NCBI GenBank assembly: GCA_019873735.1
Contig: JAIOAQ010000016.1
Coordinates: forward strand, 1 to 62,246
DNA: 62,246 bases
Reading direction: 5' to 3'
Source of the DNA: Chloroflexota bacterium
Lineage (GTDB): Bacteria > Chloroflexota > Anaerolineae > Anaerolineales > Villigracilaceae
Each line of letters opens with the position of its first letter. Position 1 is the stretch's first letter. This document shows, one piece after another, positions 32,170-41,083 of the stretch. The position numbers were made by a program, and so were the translations under genes. The notes beneath the pieces were generated by a model. That model had not been told where the DNA came from, ran no database searches, and saw only the letters and a list, made by a program, of their open reading frames with translations.

Positions 32170-34278
32170 ATGACGCTAGAACGCGGCACCTTGCTGCATA
32201 AACGTTACCGCATTGTCGAAATCCTCGGCCAGGGTGGCATGGGTTCGGTTTATCGCGCCATGGATGAAAACCTGGGCGTCGAAGTGGCGCTCAAGGAAAA
32301 CCTTTTCACCACCGATGAATATTCGCGTCAGTTCCGGCTGGAAGCAGTCATCCTGGCCAACCTGCGCCACCCCAACCTGCCCCGCGTTACTGATCACTTT
32401 GTGATTGGCGAACAGGGCCAATACCTGGTCATGGACTACATCGAGGGGGAAGATTTGCGGCAGCGCATGGAACGCCTTGGATACATCCCTGAAGAGGAAG
32501 CCATTCAAATTGGGGCAGCCATCTGTGACGCGCTGGCTTACCTTCACAGCCGCAAACCGCCCATTATCCATCGGGATGTCAAGCCCGGCAATGTCAAAAT
32601 CACCCCCGACGGCCACATCTTTTTAGTAGATTTCGGGCTGGCAAAAGTAGTCCAGGGATCACAGGCCACCACTACCGGCGCGCGGGCCATGACGCCGGGC
32701 TATTCCCCGCCAGAGCAATACGGTACCGCCCGCACCGACGCACGCACAGATATTTATTCTTTGGGAGCCACCTTATACGCTGCGCTGTGCGGCATCATCC
32801 CAGAAGACGGCCTGGCGCGGGCGATGGACAACGCCCAGTTAACGCCCCTGCGCAAACGCAATGCCAAAGTTTCCCGCCGCCTGGCAGCCGCGATTGAAAA
32901 GTCTATGGCTGTCTATCCGGAAGAACGCTTCCAGACGGCGGAGGAATTCAAAAAGGCGCTATTGAGCGCCAGCACGAAGACGTTGAATCCAAATGGGGAT
33001 TATGTGGTCACACCTCCGCCTCCCCCAGAGGAAGAAAACGCGAAAGAATCGCCGATTGTCGAACTGGCGCGGCCGGCCACCGGGCAAGTGGTGGAGACCG
33101 AGGCGCGGCCCATCTCGCGCCCGCGCCGCAAGCGCGGCGGGTTGGGCTGCATCAGCATCACCGCCTTGCTGGCTTTGTTCCTCATCCTGGGGCTGGCATC
33201 GGCGGCCATTGTCAGCCCGGCCTTCTCGGCAACTCTGCTGGGGCTATTCCGCCCGACGCCCACCCCCACGGCTGTGCCGCCCACTGCCACACCCACATCT
33301 GTCCTGCCGACAAATACCCCAGAGCCAACAGCCCTGCCCACGCTGACACCCAGCCCCACCCAGATTGTCATTGTCCTGCCTACAGAAACACCCACCCCCA
33401 CCAATACGCCAACCGGCGGCGGGATGGGAGAAATTGCCTTTGTCTCCGAACGCACCGGTCTGCCACAAATTCATCTCATGAATGCAGATGGCAGTAATAT
33501 CCGGCCGGTGACCAATATGGTGGGCGGCGCATGTCAACCTGATTGGTCGCCTGACGGCAAACGCCTGGTTTTCATCTCTCCCTGCAGTGACCTGCAAAGC
33601 AACCGATTTCCCGATGCGGTTTTGTACACAGTCAATGCCGATGGTTCTGATCTGTATCAGATTCCGGTCTCCATCGGCGGAGATTATGACCCGGCCTGGT
33701 CCCCCGACGGGCGCAAAATCGCCTTTACCTCTCTGCGCGACGGGCATCCGCAAATTTACGTCTTTGACCTGGCAGATGGTTCTATCCAGCGGCTGACAAA
33801 CACCTCGCCAGACTTCAAGGCCAGCCAGCCGGCCTGGTCTCGTTTTGGCGACTTGATCGTGTACCGGCTCATCCGCTACGAGGACTATCAAATCTGGAAA
33901 ATGGACAGCAACGGTCAGGGCCAGGAACAACTGGTGCGCTCTGGGCCAGATTTCTGGGATTCCAATCCCATCTGGTCGCCGCTTGGCGATGACATCTATT
34001 TCCAGCAACGCACGCCCAACAGCCCGATCAATTCTACCTGGTTGATGAGAATCAACTACGAAGACCGCGGCAAACAAGGCGTGAAAGTGGAAATCGGCCC
34101 CAAGCCCATCCTGAACGTTCACTTTTCTCCCGATGGTCTGTGGCTGGCATTCAACAGCGTTGAGACCTCCGATAGCAGAGTAAAACCGGATATTTACATT
34201 ATTGCCCTGGGCAGCAGCGAACGTCAGCGCATTACTACCGACAAAAGCGCAGATGTAGATCCAGTCTGGCGGCCATAA
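32170..34278 (+). CDS. Ser/Thr protein kinase with an outer TolB-like beta-propeller
   Basis: This 702-residue protein has a complete kinase domain: GQGGMGSVYRA loop, K42 in VALKEN, HRDVKPGN with D136, and D154 in DFG. The activation segment has SPPEQYG where many kinases have APE. A basic stretch, one transmembrane helix (ITALLALFLILGLASAAIV), a PT-rich linker and a C-terminal PD40 propeller of about six repeats follow (LMNADGSNIRPVT, WSPDGKRLVF, WSPDGRKIAF). The propeller is outside and may sense a ligand. The gene ends before the terminator at 34381. Confidence 0.93.
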   Translation: MTLERGTLLHKRYRIVEILGQGGMGSVYRAMDENLGVEVALKENLFTTDEYSRQFRLEAVILANLRHPNLPRVTDHFVIGEQGQYLVMDYIEGEDLRQRMERLGYIPEEEAIQIGAAICDALAYLHSRKPPIIHRDVKPGNVKITPDGHIFLVDFGLAKVVQGSQATTTGARAMTPGYSPPEQYGTARTDARTDIYSLGATLYAALCGIIPEDGLARAMDNAQLTPLRKRNAKVSRRLAAAIEKSMAVYPEERFQTAEEFKKALLSASTKTLNPNGDYVVTPPPPPEEENAKESPIVELARPATGQVVETEARPISRPRRKRGGLGCISITALLALFLILGLASAAIVSPAFSATLLGLFRPTPTPTAVPPTATPTSVLPTNTPEPTALPTLTPSPTQIVIVLPTETPTPTNTPTGGGMGEIAFVSERTGLPQIHLMNADGSNIRPVTNMVGGACQPDWSPDGKRLVFISPCSDLQSNRFPDAVLYTVNADGSDLYQIPVSIGGDYDPAWSPDGRKIAFTSLRDGHPQIYVFDLADGSIQRLTNTSPDFKASQPAWSRFGDLIVYRLIRYEDYQIWKMDSNGQGQEQLVRSGPDFWDSNPIWSPLGDDIYFQQRTPNSPINSTWLMRINYEDRGKQGVKVEIGPKPILNVHFSPDGLWLAFNSVETSDSRVKPDIYIIALGSSERQRITTDKSADVDPVWRP

Positions 34279-34291
34279 TTCAGAAGTAATC

Positions 34292-34365
34292 GCGACTGCC
34301 TATCCTCCAGCAGGTTTTGACGCAGCCATCCCCGTTCTAACCTGCGGGAGGGTTAAACAAGTAAC
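34292..34365. repeat. Palindromic element, copy 3 (74-bp derivative)
   Basis: GCGACTGCCTATCCTCCAGC and onward at the left pairs with TTCTAACCTGCGGGAGGGTT and GTAAC at the right. The middle GGTTTTGACGCA and CCCCGTTCT match copies 4 and 1, with about 48 bp missing. It sits between the kinase gene and the terminator. Confidence 0.7.
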
Positions 34366-34380
34366 CGGTCTCTTTATAAC

Positions 34381-34415
34381 AAAAAACGTGGGCCCTACCA
34401 CCCACGTTTTTTATT
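34381..34415. terminator. Bidirectional intrinsic terminator between convergent genes
   Basis: AAAAAACGTGGG and CCCACGTTTTTT form a stem around the loop CCCTACCA, with A and T runs on the outside so that it works on both strands. It separates the convergent kinase and lipoprotein genes and lies between two palindromic elements. Confidence 0.88.
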
Positions 34416-34419
34416 TCAC

Positions 34420-34541
34420 GTAACTGCCTACCCTCCCGCAGGTTTTGGCGTAATTTCCAAGCCGCAAGGCACCGTCATAATTACCAGCATCGATTGCTGG
34501 TCCTGTTCTAACCTGCGGGAGGGTTAAGGGCAGGTAATTAC
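34420..34541. repeat. 122-bp palindromic element, copy 4 (full length)
   Basis: The left terminus is GTAACTGCCTACCCTCCCGC and the right is the matching inverted repeat ending GGTAATTAC. TTCACG occurs just outside both ends (34415-34420 and 34545-34550), which could be a target-site duplication. Its sequence is the inverse of copy 1 at equal length. Confidence 0.8.
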
Positions 34542-34561
34542 TACTTCACGCCGAATGATCT

Positions 34562-35488
34562 CTAAGGCGAATGGCAATCGTGGTAGAACTCCTGGCGGCC
34601 GAATTCCATCGGCTCAGGCGAATCGATAATCAATTGCACCCAGCGAGTTTTGAGAACAACGCCGCGATTTAATTGCCAACTGACCTTTACGGTCTGCGAA
34701 CCGGCCTTATCAAATTTCAGTTCCTTGAATTGCTCCGCGGTTTCATCGCTTTTGACCCAGTGATACGCAATGGTCACCGGGCCGCTAACCGTGATGGTAG
34801 CATACACCGTATAGGTGACATTGGCCGGACAACCATACTGAGGGTCACGTTCCAGGCGATAGGTAACATTGGTGACGCCATAGCCGGGGCGCTTGGCATC
34901 TGAGACCACAATCTGTACCCACATGGATTGGTCGTATTCGCCTACGCCAAAGTCAATGCCATTGGGGGATTGAATACGCCAATAGCCCTTATACGTGCCC
35001 GGTTGCTCCGGAGCGTAAAGCACGATGGGAATTTCGACCACCTGGTCGGGAATGGCAACGGTTGGGAAATTGTACACATAAGCGCCGCCCATCAAATCGC
35101 CGCCCCAGAACACCAGTTTATACGTCTGATCCCAGGTACAGGTACCGCTATTTTTCACCGTCCAGGTTTTGGTGAAAATCTCGCCCGGTTTGAGAATGGT
35201 ATCATCGGGAATGGTCTCGCCGAGCAAATTGGCTTTCAGGCAGCCGGCTGTGGGACCGCCAACCGCAGGTTGAGTCGGCGTCGGGCTGGCAGTCGGTTCT
35301 GGGGTCGGCAGGGTAGACTCGGCAGGCACCGGCTCAGGCGTCTCACCTGGCGAGGGGGGCTGAGCGTCTCGGGCTGCCACCGTCAGCGCCACAGCGGTTG
35401 CAATCCTGGCCTCATCGGCATTTGCATTACAAGAGGCAAGCAAAAAGGCGAGAAGCAGGAAAAGCGACAGGAATTTTCGGGTCATCAA
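34562..35488 (-). CDS. NBR1-like-domain lipoprotein
   Basis: This 308-residue lipoprotein has a lipobox (FLLASC), a Thr/Pro-rich linker (about 35-75) and an NBR1-like four-Trp Ig domain (LKPGEIFTKTWTVKNSGTCTW in parts, and YKGYWRIQSPNG). A C-terminal beta domain follows (YTVYATITVSGPVTIAYHWV) that I do not recognise. It shares the central domain with the genes at 25976 and 35616. It is likely a surface protein with a binding role. There is no enzyme motif. Confidence 0.85.
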   Translation of the reverse strand: MMTRKFLSLFLLLAFLLASCNANADEARIATAVALTVAARDAQPPSPGETPEPVPAESTLPTPEPTASPTPTQPAVGGPTAGCLKANLLGETIPDDTILKPGEIFTKTWTVKNSGTCTWDQTYKLVFWGGDLMGGAYVYNFPTVAIPDQVVEIPIVLYAPEQPGTYKGYWRIQSPNGIDFGVGEYDQSMWVQIVVSDAKRPGYGVTNVTYRLERDPQYGCPANVTYTVYATITVSGPVTIAYHWVKSDETAEQFKELKFDKAGSQTVKVSWQLNRGVVLKTRWVQLIIDSPEPMEFGRQEFYHDCHSP

Positions 35489-35564
35489 ACATCATCCTTT
35501 CAGCAGGCCGGTAAGGCCGCCAAAATGAGATTATACCGCTTTGAGATGAGAAGAGACTCATAAA

Positions 35565-35594
35565 AGAGACGCCCGGTTATCGCCGGGCATCTCT
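35565..35594 (-). terminator. Terminator after the 35616 lipoprotein gene
   Basis: AGAGA/TCTCT and GCCCGG/CCGGGC form a two-part stem with loop TTATCG. On the minus strand it is followed by TTTTATG. Confidence 0.65.
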
Positions 35595-35615
35595 AATCTC
35601 TCGCCTCTCGAGGTG

Positions 35616-36722
35616 TTACGGCTGGTAAGTAATGGTAAGGGTGGGGACGCCAGAACCACAAGACATATAGTCGGAAATGCCATCCCCATCTGACGGGCCG
35701 GCAGGATGCAGGCGGATCTGGAAGCGGCTCTTTCCTTCGTTGACCCGCGTCTGCAACAGGGCCTTGACGTCAATTTTGTCTCCGGGAATGGCATTGAGCA
35801 TTTGAATGCCGGTGCCGGCAATATCGTAATCTGATTGATCCAATGGCAGAGCATATTGTACCTCGCCGACCCAAATGCCGGTCAGCGACCCGCTAAATGG
35901 GTCATTCAATTTGGAACAACTGCTCAAGTCTAATTTGGCCTTGGTGATCGTCTTGCCGGCCAGCGAAGAAATATCAAAACTGATGTAACCGCGCGCCAGG
36001 AAATTGGCAGCAATATCGCCTGCCAGAATGGTGCCATGCACGGGGGCCAGTCCGGCCGCGGCTTCGTAAACGGTTCCGCTCTCATTACCGCCGACAGCAT
36101 TAAGCGTAACGGTCGTGCTGGGAGACTGGACTTTGATATCTACAAAGAAGGATTTGCCCTGATAGCCGCCAGCAACCGGAATGAGCACGCCGGAACTGTT
36201 CTTGATGCGCCAGTAGCCGCGATACGACCCTTCTGTGGCGGGAGATTTCAGTTCAACCGATATGTCCACCTCTTGGCCGGGCGCGACCGAACCGATCGGC
36301 GACGAGGCCGGCCCGCTCATGGCATCGCCAGTGTCAAAGACAAGCGTATAGCCGCTCCAGGTGCAGGCCCCAATGTTTCGCAAACGCCAGGTCTTGGTAA
36401 AGGTCGTGTTGGGCGCAAATTGCGTACCATCTGGTACAGTCACGTCTTTCACGTACTGTGCCAGGTCACAAACGGGTGTATTGGTCGCGGTTGGGATGAC
36501 AATGGTGGGAGCAAAGGTGGGCGGCGGCAAGGTGGGCGGCATTGAGAAGGTCGCAGTCGGCGGCGGCGCTGCCTGTGTCAACTGCGCTTCAACCGTCTGG
36601 GCGGCGGCTGTGAAAATGAGATTGGGATCAGTCGTTGGAGGGGCATCTGAGGGCAGGTTACATGCCGAGAGCAACAGAAGCAGACCCAAAGTCAAGAAAA
36701 TGAACCGGAATAATCGAAACAT
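35616..36722 (-). CDS. NBR1-like-domain lipoprotein with C-terminal beta-sandwich
   Basis: This 368-residue lipoprotein (lipobox LLLSAC) has a Pro/Thr linker, an NBR1-like Ig domain (FAPNTTFTKTWRLRNIGACTW in parts, and YRGYWRIKNSSG) and a C-terminal domain of about 165 residues. The last domain (ARGYISFDISSLAGKTITKAKLDL, in parts) resembles DNRLRE-type sandwiches of secreted proteins. It is the second of a neighbouring pair with 34562. The function is unknown. Confidence 0.85.
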   Translation of the reverse strand: MFRLFRFIFLTLGLLLLLSACNLPSDAPPTTDPNLIFTAAAQTVEAQLTQAAPPPTATFSMPPTLPPPTFAPTIVIPTATNTPVCDLAQYVKDVTVPDGTQFAPNTTFTKTWRLRNIGACTWSGYTLVFDTGDAMSGPASSPIGSVAPGQEVDISVELKSPATEGSYRGYWRIKNSSGVLIPVAGGYQGKSFFVDIKVQSPSTTVTLNAVGGNESGTVYEAAAGLAPVHGTILAGDIAANFLARGYISFDISSLAGKTITKAKLDLSSCSKLNDPFSGSLTGIWVGEVQYALPLDQSDYDIAGTGIQMLNAIPGDKIDVKALLQTRVNEGKSRFQIRLHPAGPSDGDGISDYMSCGSGVPTLTITYQP

Positions 36723-36798
36723 ATGCTTCTCCTTTCAGACAGTGTCAATTTTACCTTAAGCGCTCCAATTAGGAATCCATCTTTGTGACTAAAGCAAG

Positions 36799-36825
36799 AA
36801 CGGAGCCCCAAGAGGGACTCCGTTT
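36799..36825 (-). terminator. Terminator after the nucleoside ABC permease operon
   Basis: AACGGAG.CCC and GGG.CTCCGTT form a stem with one mismatch and loop AAGA. It lies directly downstream of the last transporter gene, and TTCTTGCTTT follows on the minus strand. Confidence 0.6.
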
Positions 36826-36849
36826 GCCTGCAATTTGTTCCGCCAGACG

Positions 36850-38106
36850 TTACTTTTCGTAGGGCTGACCGTCTGCCGCCGGAGGGATGGCCTGCCCTAC
36901 CAAGCCGGTCAGGACAATCATTGTCACGATGTAGGGTGCCATGCCGAGGATCGAGGACGGGATTGGCACTTTCAGAATCTGCATCTTGACCTGCAAAGAA
37001 TCGGCAAAGCCAAAAATGAGCGACGATGTAAAAGCGCCCAGCGGATTCCAGTTTCCAAAAATCATGGCCGCCAGGCCGATGAAACCTTTGCCGGCCGTCA
37101 TGACTTCATCAAAGCGCCCCACCGAGCCAAGCGTGAAGTATGCGCCGCCCAATCCGGCGATCATACCACCGACGATGACATTGACATACCGCATGAGATA
37201 CACATTGATGCCAAGCGTATCGGCTGCTTTAGGGTGTTCGCCCACAGCGCGCGTCCGCAGGCCCCAAGGCGTATAGTAAAGCACGATATGCATGACGATG
37301 ACGATAATCATCATCAGGTAGACAATCAGGTTGTTTTCAAAGAAGATCGGCCCAATGATGGGGATTTTGGAAAGCAGCGGGATGGAGATGATGGGGAAAG
37401 TGCCAGAGTTATTCAGCAAATCGCTCTGGTGCTGAAGGTACTTAGAAGACAGGAACGACGTTGTGCCGGTAGCAAAGATGTTGATGGCCACGCCGCTTAC
37501 AATTTGGTCCACCTTAAAGCGGATGACGAGCCAGGCATGGAGAGCGGCAATCAACGCGCCCGAAAGAATGCCCACCATCAAGCCAATATACAGGCTGTCA
37601 GACAAAGAGGCCGTCACCACCGAGGCTTCGGCCGCGATGAGCATGATGCCCTCAATGCCGATATTGACCACCGCCGCACGCTCGCTGATGACGCCGCACA
37701 ACGCCGCCAGCGCGATCGGCGTAGCCCGCACCAGAGAACTGGTGAGCATACCGATCAGACTAAGCGACCTGCCGCGTGTGGCCCAAATGAGAAAGGCCGC
37801 CACAAAGCAAAACGCCACAACGCCAAACAACGCGCCCGGTGAGCGAATCCCGCGCGCCATGTGGTACGCGCCCATAAAGACAACAATCAGCACCAGGACA
37901 TACAGGCTGGTCTGCACCGGCAGAGTCATATCCGGCAGCAGGATGGCTGCCGAGGAACTGAGATTCAGCCCAAACGTCGCCGTTTGACCCGTCTCGGTGC
38001 CCGGCAGGAAGAAGACAGACATCAACAACCCGATGACCAGTAAAGCAATGCCTGTGGCAATGCGTTTTCGGGACGGAATTTTGGTGGAAAGATTTTCAGC
38101 CGCCAT
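36850..38106 (-). CDS. ABC transporter permease, BMP-type nucleoside system (second permease)
   Basis: This 418-residue membrane protein belongs to the BPD_transp_2 family. The core EAA-like region is visible (SERAAVVNIGIEGIMLIAAEASVV, in parts, and FDEVMTAGKGFIGLAAMIFGNWNPLGA). The N-terminus adds helices. With the permease upstream at 9 nt, the double ATPase and the BmpA-like protein it forms a complete ABC importer, likely for purine nucleosides. It corresponds to the NupQ position in Bacillus. Confidence 0.92.
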   Translation of the reverse strand: MAAENLSTKIPSRKRIATGIALLVIGLLMSVFFLPGTETGQTATFGLNLSSSAAILLPDMTLPVQTSLYVLVLIVVFMGAYHMARGIRSPGALFGVVAFCFVAAFLIWATRGRSLSLIGMLTSSLVRATPIALAALCGVISERAAVVNIGIEGIMLIAAEASVVTASLSDSLYIGLMVGILSGALIAALHAWLVIRFKVDQIVSGVAINIFATGTTSFLSSKYLQHQSDLLNNSGTFPIISIPLLSKIPIIGPIFFENNLIVYLMMIIVIVMHIVLYYTPWGLRTRAVGEHPKAADTLGINVYLMRYVNVIVGGMIAGLGGAYFTLGSVGRFDEVMTAGKGFIGLAAMIFGNWNPLGAFTSSLIFGFADSLQVKMQILKVPIPSSILGMAPYIVTMIVLTGLVGQAIPPAADGQPYEK

Positions 38107-38115
38107 GTTGTCCTC

Positions 38116-39375
38116 TCATTTGCCCCAACCGCGCGTCAGCACGGTCTCTTGTTCGCTCACGCGGATGCGGAAAATCCAGCGGATGATGGCCGGCGCGGCC
38201 ACAAAGATGATCACCAGGCCCTGAATGATAGAAATGATATCTATCGGGATGCCGGCCAGCGACTGCATGCGTGTCGCGCCGCTGCGCAAAACGCCAAACA
38301 AGAGGGCAGAAAGCACCACGCCCAACGGGTGACTCTTGCCCAACAAGGCCAGCGCAATCGAGTCAAAGCCGTAGCCGGCCGAAAAGCCCTGCCCAACCCA
38401 GTGATCTACCCCCAAAACCTGCGAGGCCCCTGCCAGACCGGCCAGCGCGCCGCTCAAGGTCATCACCAGAACAAAATTGCGCGTCACACTCATGCCGGCA
38501 TATTTGGCGCCGTCAGGATTTGCACCCACCGCGCGAATCTCAAACCCCAGCGTCGTCTTGAACAGGAACCAGTAAACCAGCCAGGCCACCAGTAGCGCCA
38601 GGATAAAACCCCAATTGAAACGCAAAGGATCGGGGAAGAAACGCGGCAACTCCGCCGCCCGCTGAATGGTAGGCGTAACCGGACGAAAGCCAGAAGCCTT
38701 CATCGGGCCGGTCAGCAGCCAGTCACTCAGGCGAAAAGCAATCCAGTTCATCATGATGGTGTTGACCACCTCATGCGCGCCGAATTTGGCCTTCAAATAA
38801 CCGGGGATAGCACCCCATACCGCCCCGGCCACAGCGCCTCCCAGAATGGCCAGGGGCAGGTGAATAAACCAGGGCAAGCCGATCAGGCTATAGCCCACAA
38901 AAGCCGAGCCCAAGGCTCCCATAAAGAATTGCCCTTCTGCCCCAATATTGAACAAGCCGCAGCGAAAGCCCAGCGCCACCGCCAGACCGGCAAAGATATA
39001 GGGCGTAGCCGTTACCAGGCTTTCCGTAAACGGGTAAATCGCCTTGAGCAGCAAGGCCATATCGCCGCTGCTTCGGTAAACGCGGAGTCCCTCGATGATT
39101 TCGCGCGGGCTTCCCAGCGACCCGTAGAACAGCGCCCCATAAGCCGTGGCCACCGCCTTCCAAATCGCCGGAAAGATACCCACCGGATTCGCAGAAAAGT
39201 TACCAAACGCGGCTGCCACCCCTTTATCGGTTGCAGCAATGACAATCCCGCCAAGCACCAGCCCGGTAAAGACGGCCAGGACCGGCACCAGCAACGACTG
39301 CCAAAAAGCCTGACTGCGGTTCTTCTCGGACTTTGGGCGGGTTTCTGTTTTCTCGGTCTTTTCTTTGGCTGACAC
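38116..39375 (-). CDS. ABC transporter permease, BMP-type nucleoside system (first permease)
   Basis: This 419-residue BPD_transp_2 permease shows FRCGLFNIGAEGQFFMGALG, the NIGAEGQ family mark, and GYGFDSIALALLGKSHPLGVV. A basic cytoplasmic start (about 25 residues) precedes the first helix. It lies 12 nt after the ATPase gene and 9 nt before the second permease, so all three are one transcript. Confidence 0.93.
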   Translation of the reverse strand: MSAKEKTEKTETRPKSEKNRSQAFWQSLLVPVLAVFTGLVLGGIVIAATDKGVAAAFGNFSANPVGIFPAIWKAVATAYGALFYGSLGSPREIIEGLRVYRSSGDMALLLKAIYPFTESLVTATPYIFAGLAVALGFRCGLFNIGAEGQFFMGALGSAFVGYSLIGLPWFIHLPLAILGGAVAGAVWGAIPGYLKAKFGAHEVVNTIMMNWIAFRLSDWLLTGPMKASGFRPVTPTIQRAAELPRFFPDPLRFNWGFILALLVAWLVYWFLFKTTLGFEIRAVGANPDGAKYAGMSVTRNFVLVMTLSGALAGLAGASQVLGVDHWVGQGFSAGYGFDSIALALLGKSHPLGVVLSALLFGVLRSGATRMQSLAGIPIDIISIIQGLVIIFVAAPAIIRWIFRIRVSEQETVLTRGWGK

Positions 39376-39387
39376 GTTGACTGCCTC

Positions 39388-40956
39388 CTAAAACACGCGT
39401 TCCACTTCGCCGGCGGCTACCGGCGCAACAGACTTGGCAGCATCCGCCGGTGAAATACCGGCCATGAGCAGGCCCAGATACTCTTTGCTGGCCTGTGCCG
39501 CCGGGACAATATCCACGATCTGGCCGCGGTACATCACAGCAATCCGATCTGAGAGCGCCAGGATTTCATCCAACTCCGAAGAGACCACCAGCACGGCCGC
39601 CCCCTCATCGCGTTTCTCAATGATGCGGCTGTGGATATATTCAATAGAACCGACATCCAGGCCGCGTGTCGGCTGTGAAGCGATGAGCAACTTGATCGGG
39701 CGTGAAAACTCGCGCGCCACAATCACTTTCTGCTGATTGCCGCCCGAAAGGCTGGAGGCCGGAACGAAGACATTTGGCGTGCGCACATCAAATTGCTTGG
39801 CCAAAGTTTCAGCGTTGGCAACAATGACTTTCTCCTGTAAATTAATGCCGCGCGCAAAGGGTGCCTGATAGTAGGTGCACAGCACCATATTGTCGTGGAT
39901 CGGGAACGAAAGAATCAAGCCATGCCGCTGACGATCTTCGGGGACATGTCCCACACCAAGTTCCAGAATCTTGCGCGGCGTGGGCTTGCGCACCGGCTTC
40001 CCCAGGATGCGGATTTCCCCGCTCAGAACCGGGGCAAGGCCGGTAAGCGCATAGACCAGTTGCGTCTGTCCATTCCCTTGCACGCCGGCAATGCCCAAAA
40101 CCTCGCCCGCGCGCACATCCAGGGACAGACCGCGCACGGCCACTTGATGCCTTTCGTCTTCCACATAGAGATCCTTGACCTCTAAGGCCACATCCCCAAC
40201 CTTGGGCGGTTTCTTCGAAACCGTCAGATTCACTTCTCGCCCAACCATCATGGAAGCCAGCCGTTCCGGCGTGACCTCGCTGGGCGTCACCGTCCCAACC
40301 GTGCGTCCCAAACGCAGCACCGTAATACGGTCGGCCAGGGCCATCACTTCCTTGAGTTTGTGGGTGATGAAGATGAGCGATTTCCCCTTTGCCACCAGAG
40401 AACGCAAAATCTTGAACAGACCTTCCACTTCCTGCGGCGTCAATACCGCCGTCGGCTCATCCAAGATGAGAATATCTGCCTGGCGATAGAGGACTTTGAT
40501 AATTTCAACGCGCTGCTGAATACCAACCGGCAAGTCCTTGATGTACGCATCCGGGTCAACTTCTAACCCATAGTCATGGGATATCTCCCGAATGCGCGCG
40601 GCTACCTTGGCGCGATCCAGGAAAACGCCGTTGCGTTTTTCCTCCACGCCAAGCATCACATTTTCTGTCACGGTCATAACCGGGACAAGCATAAAATGTT
40701 GATGCACCATGCCAATGCCGCGCTGGATTGCATCGTTTGGGTTTTCAATCTCGGCCTTTTGGCCGCGCACATAAATTTCGCCCGCGTCAGGCTTGTACAG
40801 ACCGTATAAGATGTTCATCAAAGTGGTCTTGCCTGCGCCGTTTTCCCCCAAGAGACAATGAATCTCACCCTCGTTTAACTCCAGGTCAATATGGTCATTC
40901 GCCAACACACCCGGAAAGGCTTTGGTAATTCCTTTTAATTGCAAGACAGGAGGCAT
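39388..40956 (-). CDS. ABC transporter ATP-binding protein, two domains (BMP-type nucleoside import)
   Basis: This 522-residue protein has two ATPase halves. The first has a full Walker A (GENGAGKTTL) and Walker B (ILILDEPTAVL). The second has a degenerate P-loop (GVQGNGQTQL), with the signature LSGGNQQKVIVAREF, as in sugar and nucleoside importers of this type. The ATG at 40956 (MPPVLQLKGITK) follows GAGGAG. A longer reading upstream has no support. It drives uptake with the two permeases downstream. Confidence 0.94.
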   Translation of the reverse strand: MPPVLQLKGITKAFPGVLANDHIDLELNEGEIHCLLGENGAGKTTLMNILYGLYKPDAGEIYVRGQKAEIENPNDAIQRGIGMVHQHFMLVPVMTVTENVMLGVEEKRNGVFLDRAKVAARIREISHDYGLEVDPDAYIKDLPVGIQQRVEIIKVLYRQADILILDEPTAVLTPQEVEGLFKILRSLVAKGKSLIFITHKLKEVMALADRITVLRLGRTVGTVTPSEVTPERLASMMVGREVNLTVSKKPPKVGDVALEVKDLYVEDERHQVAVRGLSLDVRAGEVLGIAGVQGNGQTQLVYALTGLAPVLSGEIRILGKPVRKPTPRKILELGVGHVPEDRQRHGLILSFPIHDNMVLCTYYQAPFARGINLQEKVIVANAETLAKQFDVRTPNVFVPASSLSGGNQQKVIVAREFSRPIKLLIASQPTRGLDVGSIEYIHSRIIEKRDEGAAVLVVSSELDEILALSDRIAVMYRGQIVDIVPAAQASKEYLGLLMAGISPADAAKSVAPVAAGEVERVF

Positions 40957-41036
40957 GGAAATTCTCCTCGGGCAATTGTCCTGTAGATACCATGCGCTCG
41001 CCACAGTTCAATCGGCAGGGTATCCAGGTTGTCACA

Positions 41037-41065
41037 AAGAGGCCGGGGAAAACCCCCGGCCTCTT
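41037..41065 (-). terminator. Hairpin between the BmpA-like gene and the ATPase gene
   Basis: AAGAGGCCGGGG and CCCCGGCCTCTT form a perfect 12-bp stem with loop AAAAC. On the minus strand it is followed only by TTGTGA, so it is probably a partial stop or mRNA stabiliser. This would give more binding protein than transporter, as is common for ABC importers. Confidence 0.7.
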
Positions 41066-41083
41066 ACAAACGCGTAGAAACTT

